Below are positions 8,148 to 17,805 of a stretch of 38,484 nt of DNA, piece by piece. The notes under the pieces were generated by a model, which did no database searches, was not told the origin of the DNA, and saw nothing but the letters and a program-made list of their open reading frames with translations. Position 1 is the stretch's first letter. Each line of letters starts with the position of its first letter. The stretch is taken from positions 1-38,484 of the forward strand of contig CASQMQ010000085.1 in NCBI GenBank assembly GCA_949430125.1. The letters are read 5' to 3'. The stretch comes from an uncultured Pseudomonadales bacterium (GTDB taxonomy: Bacteria; Pseudomonadota; Gammaproteobacteria; Pseudomonadales; Pseudohongiellaceae). A program made the position numbers and the translations under genes.

Positions 8148-10328
8148 TTGCAGGTCCCAGCACTAGACACGATCGACTCTTTAACCTCGGATCTCACCAG
8201 TTATCTCGGTAGGGACCAAGTTAACAGCGTACGTCGCGCCTATTATTATGCGGAACAAGCCCACGAAGGCCAGTTCCGTCGTAGTGGCGACCCCTATGTC
8301 ACTCACCCCCTCGCAGTAGCCAGCATTCTCAGCGAAATGCACATGGACCATCAAAGCTTGATGGCCGCTATGCTGCACGACGTAATCGAAGACACCGGCA
8401 TTACCAAGACCGCAATAAAGTCGCAATTTGGCAATTCCGTCGCTGACCTCGTAGACGGTGTAAGCAAACTCAACAAAATCACTTTTAGCAGCCGCGCCGA
8501 AGCCCAAGCAGAGAACTTTCAGAAGATGGCGATGGCCATGGCGAAGGATCTGCGTGTGATCCTGGTTAAGATCGCGGATCGCCTTCACAATATGCGCACG
8601 CTGGATGTACTTGCTCCAGACAAACGCCGCCGCATCGCACGAGAAACCCTAGATATTTATGCCCCCATCGCCAATCGGCTGGGGATGAACATCGTTCGAA
8701 TCGAATTCGAGGAGCTGGGCTTCGCCGCGCTCTATCCGATGCGTGCGCGCCGAATTTCGACTGCCGTGAAAAGCGTCCGCGGCAACAGAAAAGAAATTAT
8801 TTCCAAGATCGAGACTTCGATTGCCGCCTGCCTCGAGCGCGAAGGCCTGCCCGGTCGCTGCGTCGGACGCGAGAAACATCTCTACAGCATCTACGAGAAG
8901 ATGCGAAGCAAGCGCAAATCCTTCTCAGAAATTATGGATGTATACGCATTTCGCATCGTCGTCGATCGAGTGGATACCTGTTATCGTGTTCTAGGTGCTG
9001 TGCACAGTTTGTACAAACCTGTTCCTGGTCGGTTCAAAGACTATATATCGATCCCTAAAGCAAATGGCTATCAATCTCTTCATACTACTCTGTTCGGTAT
9101 GCACGGCGTGCCCATCGAGATTCAAATACGCACCGAAGAGATGGAAGGGATGGCGAACAACGGCATTGCCGCACATTGGCTCTATAAGTCGAGCGAGGAT
9201 CTGCCTAGCAATCCACATGTTCGCGCTCGTGAGTGGGTAAATGGCTTGCTGGACATGCAGAAAAACGCAGGCAACTCATTAGAGTTTATTGAGAACGTAA
9301 AGATCGATCTCTTCCCCGATGAGATTTATCTGTTCACACCAAAAGGAACAATTTTCGAATTACCAGCCGGTTCTACAGCGGTGGATTTCGCCTATGCTAT
9401 CCATACCGATGTCGGTAACTCCTGCGTGGCCTGTCGAATTAGTCGCCGCCTCGCTCCATTGAGTGAGCCGCTGGAGAGCGGCCAAACCGTTGAGATTATT
9501 ACCGCACCAGGCACACAGCCCAATCCAGCGTGGTTGAGTTTCGTTATCACCGGTAAGGCACGCAGCAATATCCGTCACTACTTGAAGAATCAGAAACTCT
9601 CCGAATCGGTCGCACTCGGGAGGCGCCTGCTGAATAAAGCATTGGCAGGCTTCGGTGATCAATTGGACAGCATCGCACAGGAAAATATCGATGCCATCTT
9701 GCAGCAAACTAAACTCAAATCCATGGATCATCTGTTAGAAGAAATTGGTTTAGGCAATCGTATGTCCTACATGGTTGCCCAACGGCTGGCCACAAAGAGT
9801 AATATTTCTGCCGACGACGCACAGAGAGAATCGGACAAACAAGGTTCACTCGATATACGCGGCTCCGAAGGAATGGTGATGAATTATGCCAAGTGCTGCC
9901 ATCCCATTCCTGGCGACCCAATCGTTGGCCATATCAGTTCTGGTCGCGGCATGGTAATCCACACAGATGACTGTAATAACATTGCCGACGTTCGAGACAA
10001 CCCAGAAAAATGCGTATCAGTACGCTGGGATCCCGATGTTCAGGGTGAGTTCTCTGTTGAGCTTCGTGTCGAGTTAGAAAACGAGCGCGGTATTATCGCA
10101 ACGCTGGCGACTACAATTACGGGAACTGAAGCCAACATCGAAAAAATTTCCACCGTCGAGAGAGATGCTCGCTTCAGCATCGTAAACCTCTCACTAAATG
10201 TTCATAACCGAGTTCACTTAGCGCGCGTCATGAAGCGCGTACGACACATCAAAGCTGTCGCAAAAGTAACTCGAGTGAAGAGCCGCAAGGTACGCAAGAC
10301 GATCAAGAATGTCGTCGGCAGCAACTAA
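8148..10328 (+). CDS. spoT: Bifunctional (p)ppGpp synthetase/hydrolase SpoT
   Basis: Makes and degrades the alarmone (p)ppGpp. Domains in order: HD hydrolase with His39, His53 and LHDVIEDT (His77-Asp78); synthetase domain with YAFRIVV, the RFKD motif at 295-298 and ANGYQSLHTT; TGS domain from about residue 390 (IYLFTPKG, ELPAGSTAVDFAYAIH); zinc-finger-like region YAKCCHPIPGDPIVGH; C-terminal ACT domain. RxKD instead of ExDD is the mark of bifunctional RelA/SpoT enzymes, and the intact HD box indicates active hydrolysis. The start is TTG, with a strong AAGGAG seven bases before it. At 726 aa it is close to E. coli SpoT (702). ridA follows after 20 bp. Confidence 0.97.
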   Translation: MQVPALDTIDSLTSDLTSYLGRDQVNSVRRAYYYAEQAHEGQFRRSGDPYVTHPLAVASILSEMHMDHQSLMAAMLHDVIEDTGITKTAIKSQFGNSVADLVDGVSKLNKITFSSRAEAQAENFQKMAMAMAKDLRVILVKIADRLHNMRTLDVLAPDKRRRIARETLDIYAPIANRLGMNIVRIEFEELGFAALYPMRARRISTAVKSVRGNRKEIISKIETSIAACLEREGLPGRCVGREKHLYSIYEKMRSKRKSFSEIMDVYAFRIVVDRVDTCYRVLGAVHSLYKPVPGRFKDYISIPKANGYQSLHTTLFGMHGVPIEIQIRTEEMEGMANNGIAAHWLYKSSEDLPSNPHVRAREWVNGLLDMQKNAGNSLEFIENVKIDLFPDEIYLFTPKGTIFELPAGSTAVDFAYAIHTDVGNSCVACRISRRLAPLSEPLESGQTVEIITAPGTQPNPAWLSFVITGKARSNIRHYLKNQKLSESVALGRRLLNKALAGFGDQLDSIAQENIDAILQQTKLKSMDHLLEEIGLGNRMSYMVAQRLATKSNISADDAQRESDKQGSLDIRGSEGMVMNYAKCCHPIPGDPIVGHISSGRGMVIHTDDCNNIADVRDNPEKCVSVRWDPDVQGEFSVELRVELENERGIIATLATTITGTEANIEKISTVERDARFSIVNLSLNVHNRVHLARVMKRVRHIKAVAKVTRVKSRKVRKTIKNVVGSN

Positions 10329-10348
10329 ATATAAACTGGAAAATCACC

Positions 10349-10732
10349 ATGACTACACTAGAACAAGTTCATTCCGATTCGGCACCCGCAGCAATTGGCC
10401 CCTACTCCCAGGCGATTAAAGCTGGACCCTTAGTTTTCCTGTCGGGACAGATTCCGCTAGATCCTAAGAGCATGGAGATCGTCTCCGATGATATCGCCGC
10501 ACAGACCCATCAGGTTTTTAAGAACCTGATCGCGGTCGCTGATGCTGCCGGCGGCAGTTTAAGTAATGCAGCGAAGCTGACCATCTATCTTACCGACCTT
10601 GGCGATTTCGCTGTGGTAAATGAGATCATGGCTGGGTATTTCTCAGAGCCTTATCCAGCACGCGCTACGATACAAGTCAGTGCCCTACCCAAAAGGTCGG
10701 CAGTTGAGATCGACGCCATTCTGGCACTGTAG
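10349..10732 (+). CDS. ridA: RidA/YjgF-family enamine/imine deaminase
   Basis: Trimeric cytoplasmic enzyme that hydrolyses reactive 2-aminoacrylate and related enamines released by PLP enzymes. Seen: IGPYSQAIKAG near the N-terminus, VFLSGQIPLDP, the central VFKNLIAVADAAGGS and the C-terminal YPARATIQVSALPK, which carries the catalytic Arg, followed by VEIDAILAL. Length 127 aa matches the family (128). GGAAAA precedes the ATG by six bases. It follows spoT by 20 bp, the same spoT-ridA-recG order seen in Pseudomonas, and is probably cotranscribed with spoT. Confidence 0.96.
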   Translation: MTTLEQVHSDSAPAAIGPYSQAIKAGPLVFLSGQIPLDPKSMEIVSDDIAAQTHQVFKNLIAVADAAGGSLSNAAKLTIYLTDLGDFAVVNEIMAGYFSEPYPARATIQVSALPKRSAVEIDAILAL

Positions 10733-10794
10733 ATCTCATTACAACGCCTCACTGAGCGCTGAGACTGCCTTGTCTTAGCGCATTCGTAGCACTA

Positions 10795-10815
10795 CTGTAT
10801 AAAAACACATATACT
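10795..10815 (+). promoter_or_regulatory. LexA-like box abutting a possible -10 element upstream of recG
   Basis: CTGTATAAAAACACAT (10795-10810) agrees with 12 of 16 positions of the gammaproteobacterial LexA consensus CTGTATATATATACAG, including the CTG half; the last base is T instead of G. TATACT at 10810-10815 resembles a sigma70 -10, though no good -35 is placed before it. If real, LexA would cover the recG promoter. This is pattern-based only. Confidence 0.3.
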
Positions 10816-10917
10816 TTGTTCGACTCTGCCGGAGAGGGTTAGCTTAATCCACTCTGTGCGCTGTTGCTCTTTCAATCGAGAGTAGAGGGCTCACTGCTAA
10901 ATCGGACACTACACACT

Positions 10918-13035
10918 GTGAATGCTGCCAGCCAACAACTCGACACGATCCCAGTCACACGCTTGAGAGGCGTAGGCGCCGCGCTTGAGAAAAAACTAAA
11001 CTCTATTGGCATCAATAACCTGCAAGACCTGCTTTTCCATCTCCCGTTTCGCTATGAAGACAGGTCTCGAATCGTATCCATCGGATCGATCAGCGCGGGT
11101 GAAACCGTTCAGATACAGGGCGAGGTCGTGAGTACCGACATACAGTTCGGTCGCCGCCGAAGCCTGCGTTCTACAGTTAAAGACAATAGCGGCTTCATCA
11201 TACTTCGCTTCTTTCATTTTAGTAACGCACAGAAGAGTTCTCTCGCGGTCGGCAGCCAGATTCGCTGCTACGGCGAGGTACGGCGAGGTAGATCCGGGCC
11301 CGAGCTATTCCACCCCGAGTATCGTGTAGTGCGCGAGACCGAAGACATAATCGTCGAAGACTGCCTAACTTCTATCTACCCGACAACCGAAGGGCTTGGA
11401 CAGACTCGACTACGCAGCATCGCAAATCAGGCGCTCGCTTTCTTGCCCGCTAATGCCGATGATGATTCGGTTGTTGGTTCCGCCCTTCAAGAACTATTGC
11501 CAAATGAGCTGATCGAGAAATTCCATTTTCATTCTCTTATCGATGCGATAAAGCTGATTCATCGACCTCCACTGGAGACTCCGCTAAGCTGGTTAAGTGA
11601 AGGCAAAAATCCGGGGCAGCACAGGCTGTCTTTCGAAGAGCTGCTCGCTCATCGCTTGTGTATGCGCCGTTTTAAATCTGACGCTCAGCAGCAGAGCGCA
11701 CCTAAGTTTAGCGATTCGCCGGCGTTTGTTGCAAGCTTTCTCAAAGTACTCCCCTTCAATCTGACTAACGGTCAACAACGCGCCTACAAAGAGATCGCCG
11801 ACGATCTAGCACGTAGCTGTCCTATGCTTAGACTGCTACAAGGTGATGTTGGATCCGGCAAGACTGTAGTTGCTGCTCTATCGGCACTCCATGCGATTGA
11901 CGAGGGGTATCAGGTGGCAATAATGGCGCCTACAGAATTATTGGCAGAACAGCACTTTGCGACTTTTTGTCAGTGGTTCGAACCGTTAGGCATCAACGTT
12001 GGCTGGCTAAGTGGAAAGACAAAAGGAAAAGCGCGCAATGCACAACTTGCATCAATGAACAATGGCGACTGCCAACTACTAGTAGGAACTCACGCGCTTT
12101 TCCAAGACAAGGTAATCTACGCTAAGCTCGGGCTCATCATAATTGATGAACAGCACCGTTTTGGGGTGCACCAACGACTTGCCTTGCGTGAGAAGGCAAA
12201 TCAACACGCATTGAGCCCGCACCAATTAGTTATGACCGCGACCCCGATTCCTAGAACACTCGCTATGAGTGCCTATGCCGATCTCGACAACTCGGTGATC
12301 GATGAGCTGCCACCTGGACGAATCCCTGTAAACACTGCAGTCATTTCCAACGATCGCCGAGATCAAGTTATGCAACGCATCGAGAGCGCCTGCAAAGAAA
12401 ATAGCCAAGCCTATTGGGTCTGCACTTTGATCGAAGAGAGTGAGGCGCTGCAATGCCAGGCAGCGGAGGTGACGGCCGGGCAACTCACCCTGCAGCTACC
12501 CGATATAAAAGTGGGGCTTATTCATGGCCGCATGAAGCCACAAGAGAAAGTGAATATCATGCAGCGTTTTAAGCGGGGAGATTTGCAGTTGCTGGTAGCA
12601 ACTACCGTTATCGAGGTGGGTGTCGATGTGCCCAATGCCAGCCTGATGGTAATAGAGAACCCGGAACGCCTTGGCCTCGCGCAACTGCACCAACTACGCG
12701 GTCGTGTCGGCAGGGGATCGACCCGTAGCCACTGTATCCTCTTGTATCAGACTCCCCTGTCTAAGGCTGGCAAGCAACGCCTATCGGTAATGCGCGAGAG
12801 TACCGATGGGTTCTACATCGCTGAGAAGGATCTCGAGCTGCGCGGGCCCGGCCAGGTCCTAGGCACCCAACAGACCGGATTGATGAGCTTTAGAGTGGCA
12901 GACATCAGCCGTGATGCCGACCTCTTAGATCAGGTAAAAGAAGCCTCAGAGCTGGTTCTGGAAAAATACCCTGAAATCATAGATCCATTGATTCAGCGTT
13001 GGTTGGGAGACAACGTCCACTACGCCAATGTTTAG
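10918..13035 (+). CDS. recG: ATP-dependent DNA helicase RecG
   Basis: Superfamily 2 helicase/translocase that remodels stalled replication forks and branched recombination intermediates. The N-terminal wedge region opens with LRGVGAALEKKL and LLFHLPFRYEDR; the motor shows the Walker A GDVGSGKT (residues about 309-316), DEQHRFG box, MTATPIPRTLAM, ATTVIEVGVDVPNA and QLRGRVGRG. Start choice is uncertain: the frame is open from a TTG at 10864, but the GTG at 10918 places the initiator 11 residues before PVTRLRGVG, close to family members. Neither has a good ribosome site. The resulting 705 aa compares with 693 in E. coli. A 10-bp tandem repeat lies at 11271-11290. Confidence 0.95.
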   Translation: MNAASQQLDTIPVTRLRGVGAALEKKLNSIGINNLQDLLFHLPFRYEDRSRIVSIGSISAGETVQIQGEVVSTDIQFGRRRSLRSTVKDNSGFIILRFFHFSNAQKSSLAVGSQIRCYGEVRRGRSGPELFHPEYRVVRETEDIIVEDCLTSIYPTTEGLGQTRLRSIANQALAFLPANADDDSVVGSALQELLPNELIEKFHFHSLIDAIKLIHRPPLETPLSWLSEGKNPGQHRLSFEELLAHRLCMRRFKSDAQQQSAPKFSDSPAFVASFLKVLPFNLTNGQQRAYKEIADDLARSCPMLRLLQGDVGSGKTVVAALSALHAIDEGYQVAIMAPTELLAEQHFATFCQWFEPLGINVGWLSGKTKGKARNAQLASMNNGDCQLLVGTHALFQDKVIYAKLGLIIIDEQHRFGVHQRLALREKANQHALSPHQLVMTATPIPRTLAMSAYADLDNSVIDELPPGRIPVNTAVISNDRRDQVMQRIESACKENSQAYWVCTLIEESEALQCQAAEVTAGQLTLQLPDIKVGLIHGRMKPQEKVNIMQRFKRGDLQLLVATTVIEVGVDVPNASLMVIENPERLGLAQLHQLRGRVGRGSTRSHCILLYQTPLSKAGKQRLSVMRESTDGFYIAEKDLELRGPGQVLGTQQTGLMSFRVADISRDADLLDQVKEASELVLEKYPEIIDPLIQRWLGDNVHYANV
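11271..11290 (+). repeat. 10-bp tandem duplication inside recG
   Basis: CGGCGAGGTA occurs twice in immediate succession and is read in two different frames within the wedge-domain segment YGEVRRGRSG. The unit length is not a multiple of three, so gain or loss of one copy would frameshift recG. The present protein reads through normally. Confidence 0.7.
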
Positions 13036-13158
13036 TCAGTCGATTACTATTCTTGTCTATAGGATCGTTTACCAACCTCCCCTAAACTAATTTTTACTCT
13101 CACCCTAAAGTCTTTTATGCTAGTGGCTCAATACGCTGTAGCCTAGTATTAACTCCTC

Positions 13159-14073
13159 ATGGAATTTGTAACAATAATTCGCGCCAGAATAGTTTTACAA
13201 CTTCGATCTCGATTTCCCGAGCTCTATACTAAGCTGCCTGCATTCGCGGAATTAACTCGCGCCGATAAGCCTATCGGTATTTATCTGCTGCTTTGGCCAA
13301 CGATCTCTGCGCTATGGATAGCCGAAGAGGGCTTCCCTCGGTTTTCACTGCTGTTTATTTTTGTCGCTGGTACGGCACTCATGCGCTCAGCTGGCTGCTG
13401 TGTAAATGATTTTGCCGACCATAAGATCGATGGAAAAGTCGCAAGGACGCAGCAGCGGCCGCTAGCCACAGGATCGCTTACAAGAAAAGATGCTTTCCTT
13501 TGTTTCGCCGTTCTATCTCTAATTAGTTTCGGTTTAGTGCTAATAACAAATGAGAGAACCATCATTCTCTCCTTTGCCGCCGTTGCACTTGTCGCGGTAT
13601 ATCCGTTCATGAAACGATTCACACACTTGCCCCAGTTAGTGTTGGGAATCGCTTTCTCTTGGGGAATATTGATGGCTTTCTCCGCATCAACTGGAGATGT
13701 TCCACAGTCTGCTTATCTCTTATTCGTAGCAAACTGTTTGTGGACTGTTGCCTACGATACACAGTATTCAATGGTAGATAGGGAGTTCGATATAAAAATA
13801 GGAGTCAAGTCTACCGCAATACTATTTGGTGATGCCGACAAGGCCATCATCGGCAGTCTGCAGGTCATGTTTATTCTAGCGATGATTCTCGCTGGCAGAC
13901 AGTTCGAGCTTGGGACGTTCTACTATCTCTCTCTTGTCATAGCGAGCGGCTTCCTTGCCTATCAACAATTCCTCATCAAGGATCGATTGCCTGGGCCCTG
14001 CTTCGAATCGTTTCTGAATAATAATTGGGTGGGTGCGGTAATTTTTATCGGCGTGCTGCTGAGCTTCGTTTAG
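13159..14073 (+). CDS. ubiA: 4-hydroxybenzoate polyprenyltransferase
   Basis: Inner-membrane prenyltransferase that attaches the polyprenyl tail to 4-hydroxybenzoate in ubiquinone synthesis. The two Asp-rich motifs that bind Mg-diphosphate are present: NDFADHKID and DTQYSMVDREFDIKIG. The signature RADKPIGIYLLLWPT and CCVNDFADHK are typical of UbiA. The sequence has about eight hydrophobic segments, as expected. Length 304 aa against 290 in E. coli, the difference being a short polar N-terminal extension that other pseudomonad-type proteins also show. No ubiC accompanies it. It converges with the acyl-CoA dehydrogenase gene 63 bp away. Confidence 0.95.
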   Translation: MEFVTIIRARIVLQLRSRFPELYTKLPAFAELTRADKPIGIYLLLWPTISALWIAEEGFPRFSLLFIFVAGTALMRSAGCCVNDFADHKIDGKVARTQQRPLATGSLTRKDAFLCFAVLSLISFGLVLITNERTIILSFAAVALVAVYPFMKRFTHLPQLVLGIAFSWGILMAFSASTGDVPQSAYLLFVANCLWTVAYDTQYSMVDREFDIKIGVKSTAILFGDADKAIIGSLQVMFILAMILAGRQFELGTFYYLSLVIASGFLAYQQFLIKDRLPGPCFESFLNNNWVGAVIFIGVLLSFV

Positions 14074-14084
14074 TGTTATTTGGC

Positions 14085-14118
14085 GGGCCAACTTCATTTT
14101 CTAGATTGAAGTCAGCCC
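14085..14118. terminator. Hairpin between convergent ubiA and gcdH
   Basis: GGGC and GCCC plus ACTTCA and TGAAGT form a ten-base stem with a two-base CA/CA internal mismatch and a ten-base loop. It lies centrally in the 63-bp convergent gap. There is no T-run on either side, so termination efficiency is uncertain. Confidence 0.4.
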
Positions 14119-14136
14119 ATCGCATCTAACTAATAA

Positions 14137-15324
14137 TTACACAAACGCCTGTATACCAGTCTGTGACCTACCTAGAATTAGTGCGTGAATGTCCTGGGTT
14201 CCTTCATAGGTATTCACTACTTCCAGATTCTGACAATGACGCATAATCGGAAATTCGTCCGAGATGCCATTACCTCCCAACATATCCCTTGCCTCGCGGG
14301 CTGCATCCAATGCCTTCAGGCAAGAGTTACGCTTTAACAGAGAAATGAGTGGTGGCGCTAACTTGCCCTCATCTCGAAGACGGCAGGCTTGCAAGCAACC
14401 CTGCAGGCCTAAAGAGATATCGGTTTGCATGATAGCCAGCTTCTTCTGAATCAGCTGATTCGCCGCAAGCGGTCGACCGAATTGTTTTCTATCCATCGTG
14501 TATTGCAGCGCCGTATGCCAGCATGTTTCTGCGGCACCTAGAGCTCCCCAAGCAATCCCGAGCCGGGCAGAATTCAGACAGCTAAACGGACCGGCCAAAC
14601 CCTTCGCATGAGGTAGCTTGTTCTCCTCAGGCACGAATACTTCGTCCATCACGATCTCGCCTGTTATGGACGCACGCAAGGCTAGTTTTCCTTCAATCTT
14701 AGGAGCACTTAGCCCCTTCATACCTTTGTCAAGAATGTACCCGCAGATCGTACCAGTATCGTCTTTCGCCCAAACGATAAAGACATCGGCGATCGGCGAG
14801 TTACTAATCCAATTCTTCGCACCAGTCAAGGAGTACCCGCCTGCAACGGACTTCGCTCTCGTGACCATGCCGCCCGGGTCGGAGCCGTGATCAGGCTCGG
14901 TAAGACCAAAACAGCCGATATATTCACCGGTTGCCAGCTTCGGCAAGTACTTCTGCTTTTGCTCTTCGGTGCCGAATTTATTGATTGGGTGCATAACCAG
15001 GCTCGATTGAACGCTCATCATTGATCGATAGCCAGAATCCACTGCCTCAATCTCGCGCGCCATTAGTCCATAACAGACATAGTTCACACCAGCGCAGCCG
15101 TAACCTTCAATGGTGGGACCAAGCAGTCCTAGCGCGCCCATTTCACGAAATATCTCCGGATCGGTTTGCTCTTTTTGATAGGCTTCGCGAACGCGGGGCA
15201 GCAACTTCTCTTGTGAGTATTGCTTAGCCGTATCTCGAACTAGGCGTTCTTCCTCCGATAATTGTCCTTCCATCCCAAATGGATCTGCCCAATTGAATGG
15301 CACGTTGTCCGATCTGACAGACAT
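14137..15324 (-). CDS. gcdH: Glutaryl-CoA dehydrogenase (acyl-CoA dehydrogenase family)
   Basis: FAD-dependent enzyme that oxidises and decarboxylates glutaryl-CoA to crotonyl-CoA in lysine/tryptophan degradation. Seen: the acyl-CoA dehydrogenase FAD segment [33 protein letters not shown] and [11 protein letters not shown]; the catalytic base is the Glu at about residue 374 in [10 protein letters not shown]. The ending [14 protein letters not shown] is characteristic of glutaryl-CoA dehydrogenases among family members. Length 395 aa is typical. AGGAGA sits eight bases before the ATG. It stands alone, transcribed away from uvrD, without glutarate or CoA-transferase genes nearby. Substrate assignment rests on similarity only; other short-chain acyl-CoAs are possible. 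Confidence 0.88.
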   Translation of the reverse strand: MSVRSDNVPFNWADPFGMEGQLSEEERLVRDTAKQYSQEKLLPRVREAYQKEQTDPEIFREMGALGLLGPTIEGYGCAGVNYVCYGLMAREIEAVDSGYRSMMSVQSSLVMHPINKFGTEEQKQKYLPKLATGEYIGCFGLTEPDHGSDPGGMVTRAKSVAGGYSLTGAKNWISNSPIADVFIVWAKDDTGTICGYILDKGMKGLSAPKIEGKLALRASITGEIVMDEVFVPEENKLPHAKGLAGPFSCLNSARLGIAWGALGAAETCWHTALQYTMDRKQFGRPLAANQLIQKKLAIMQTDISLGLQGCLQACRLRDEGKLAPPLISLLKRNSCLKALDAAREARDMLGGNGISDEFPIMRHCQNLEVVNTYEGTQDIHALILGRSQTGIQAFV

Positions 15325-15562
15325 AGTTTTCTCCTAGTTAGCTCTAGCTACCCTACTGCAGGATAGCTCTTAAATTCGTGTGTGCTCGGTTTGCTCAATT
15401 AAGACAATAATCAGAGAAGCAGAGCCGCTCTGAGTCGCGCGCAAGCACGTTAGTCTATCAAACTTAACGACTTTTCTCTAAGAGGGCTACAACTTACCTA
15501 GATAGTGATAATACTTTGATAAAGCGGAGAATCTGGGCGACATTTTGATAGAATAGTGCGCC

Positions 15563-17770
15563 ATGGATGTCTCCCACATATTAGATTCACTCAACGATGA
15601 GCAAAGAAACGCAGTAGCGAATCCGTCGCAGCACTTGCTGGTACTGGCCGGTGCCGGGAGCGGCAAGACACGAGTGCTTGTGCACAGGATCGCCTGGCTG
15701 CTCGAGGCCGAGAAGGCATCCCCCTATTCTATTCTCGCTGTGACCTTTACCAATAAATCCGCACGAGAAATGCGCGGCCGTATAGAGTCGCTGATGGCGA
15801 ATTCCTTCGCAGGCATGTGGGTTGGTACCTTTCACGGCCTTGCCCATCGACTGCTACGTACCCATTGGAAAGAGGCCGGCCTAGTCCAAGACTTCCAGAT
15901 CCTCGATGGCGACGATCAGCTGCGTTTGGTCAAGCGTATCAATCGCTTATTGAAGATAGATGAGGACAAATGGCCTGCGAAACAGTGCCAGTGGTATATC
16001 AATTCACAGAAGGATGAGGGACTACGCTCCGGCAATATCGATCATTTTGAGGACGATTACACGAAGACTATGCTCCAGGTTTATAAGGCCTACGAGGAAG
16101 CATGCGATCGCGGCGGCATGATCGATTTCGGGGAGATCTTGCTTCGAGCTCACGAGTTATGGCTAAAGAACCCTCAGGTACTGGAACACTACCAGCGACG
16201 CTTTAAACACATTCTGGTTGATGAGTTTCAAGACACCAACTCTATTCAATATGCCTGGCTGCGAGTGCTGGCCGGAACGCAGAACCAACTGATGGTAGTT
16301 GGAGATGATGATCAATCGATCTACGGTTGGCGCGGCGCTAAGATAGAGAATATCCAACAGTTCAATGTAGATTTCAGCGATGCCGAAACCGTGCGCCTGG
16401 AACAGAACTACCGCTCTACCTCCACGATTCTCAAGGCTGCCAATAAGCTGATCTCAAACAACCAAAGCCGCCTTGGCAAGAACCTCTGGACTGAGGATGG
16501 AGATGGCGAGCAGATTAGCTTATACGAAGCATTCAACGAACAGGATGAGGCGCGCTTCATCGTAGATCGTGTGCAAGACTGGTTTAACAACGGCAACCGC
16601 CGCTCCGACGCCGCTATACTCTATCGCTCCAACGCACAGTCACGCGAACTGGAAGACGCTCTCCTTCGCATGGGTATGCCCTATCGTATCTACGGCGGCC
16701 ACCGTTTCTATGAACGTCTCGAAATTAAAAACGCACTCGCCTATCTGCGCCTCGTAATAAACAGAGACGACGATACCGCCGTGGAGCGAGTGATCAATGT
16801 TCCAACGCGAGGCATCGGAGGCCGAACCATCGAACAAGTTAGAAACGTGGCAAGAGAAGAAAATTGCTCACTCTGGCAAGCCTGTGCCAAATGTGTAAAC
16901 GAAACTCTCATGACATCGAGGGCTTCCAATGCCGTGCTAAGCTTTCTGGAACTAATCGATGAACTAAGCCTCGCCTGTAGTGAATTGGAATTAGCAGAAA
17001 AGGTGGAGCATATTATTAATCACACCGGACTTATTCAACATCATGAAAAAGAAGGTGGCGAGAAGGCTCGCGCGCGAATTGAGAACCTGGAAGAACTAGT
17101 AACAGCCGCAAACAATTTCGACGACCCAGATATCGATGAAGGCTTTGACTTAAAATCTAACGCCTTTCTGTCTGCATTCCTCGATAAAGCAGCCCTAGAT
17201 GCAGGAGAGACGCAGGCCGATGAATCCGAAGACGCTGTGCAACTAATGACGCTGCACTCCGCAAAGGGCTTAGAATTTCACCTCGTATTTCTTGCGGGTA
17301 TGGAGGAAGGACTGTTCCCTCACAAGATGTCTATGGACAACATTGCCGGTCTCGAAGAAGAGAGGCGACTATGCTATGTCGGAATAACACGCGCCAGAAC
17401 CAAGTTGTATATGAGTCATGCAGAATCCAGAAGGATGCATGGTGAGGTAAATCTTTGTCGGCCCTCGCGTTTCATAAATGAGATACCGAACGAACTGCTT
17501 GATGAGATTCGAATGAAGTCTAGCGTCAGTAGGCCGTCGTTCGGCAATACACGAATCGGCAGCAGAGTAAGTAGCAAACTCAGTGGCGACATAGAGGTGC
17601 CGGAAACTGATTTGTCATTGGGGCAACGCGTCGTCCACGGAAAATTCGGCGAAGGTGTTATCCTTAACTATGAAGGACAAGGGCCTAATGCTCGAGTTCA
17701 GGTAAACTTCGATGCCGTGGGGAGCAAGTGGTTGGTGCTGTCCTATGCCAAACTGGAAGTGTTGGCGTGA
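15563..17770 (+). CDS. uvrD: DNA helicase II UvrD
   Basis: Superfamily 1A 3'-5' helicase for nucleotide excision and mismatch repair and for clearing RecA filaments. Motif I (GAGSGKT, residues 30-36), motif II (DEFQDTN), motif III (VGDDDQSIYGWRGA), LEQNYRST, MTLHSAKGLEF and YVGITRAR are all intact. The C-terminus carries the Tudor-like RNA polymerase-binding segment (GQRVVHGKFGEGVIL, WLVLSYAKLEVL), which supports UvrD or the near paralogue PcrA rather than Rep. Length 735 aa against 720 in E. coli. No LexA-like box was found in the 238-bp region before it, although uvrD is LexA-controlled in E. coli. Confidence 0.96.
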   Translation: MDVSHILDSLNDEQRNAVANPSQHLLVLAGAGSGKTRVLVHRIAWLLEAEKASPYSILAVTFTNKSAREMRGRIESLMANSFAGMWVGTFHGLAHRLLRTHWKEAGLVQDFQILDGDDQLRLVKRINRLLKIDEDKWPAKQCQWYINSQKDEGLRSGNIDHFEDDYTKTMLQVYKAYEEACDRGGMIDFGEILLRAHELWLKNPQVLEHYQRRFKHILVDEFQDTNSIQYAWLRVLAGTQNQLMVVGDDDQSIYGWRGAKIENIQQFNVDFSDAETVRLEQNYRSTSTILKAANKLISNNQSRLGKNLWTEDGDGEQISLYEAFNEQDEARFIVDRVQDWFNNGNRRSDAAILYRSNAQSRELEDALLRMGMPYRIYGGHRFYERLEIKNALAYLRLVINRDDDTAVERVINVPTRGIGGRTIEQVRNVAREENCSLWQACAKCVNETLMTSRASNAVLSFLELIDELSLACSELELAEKVEHIINHTGLIQHHEKEGGEKARARIENLEELVTAANNFDDPDIDEGFDLKSNAFLSAFLDKAALDAGETQADESEDAVQLMTLHSAKGLEFHLVFLAGMEEGLFPHKMSMDNIAGLEEERRLCYVGITRARTKLYMSHAESRRMHGEVNLCRPSRFINEIPNELLDEIRMKSSVSRPSFGNTRIGSRVSSKLSGDIEVPETDLSLGQRVVHGKFGEGVILNYEGQGPNARVQVNFDAVGSKWLVLSYAKLEVLA

Positions 17771-17805
17771 CTCGCGAGTGATGCGAGATATGCAGGGAAA
17801 TAATT

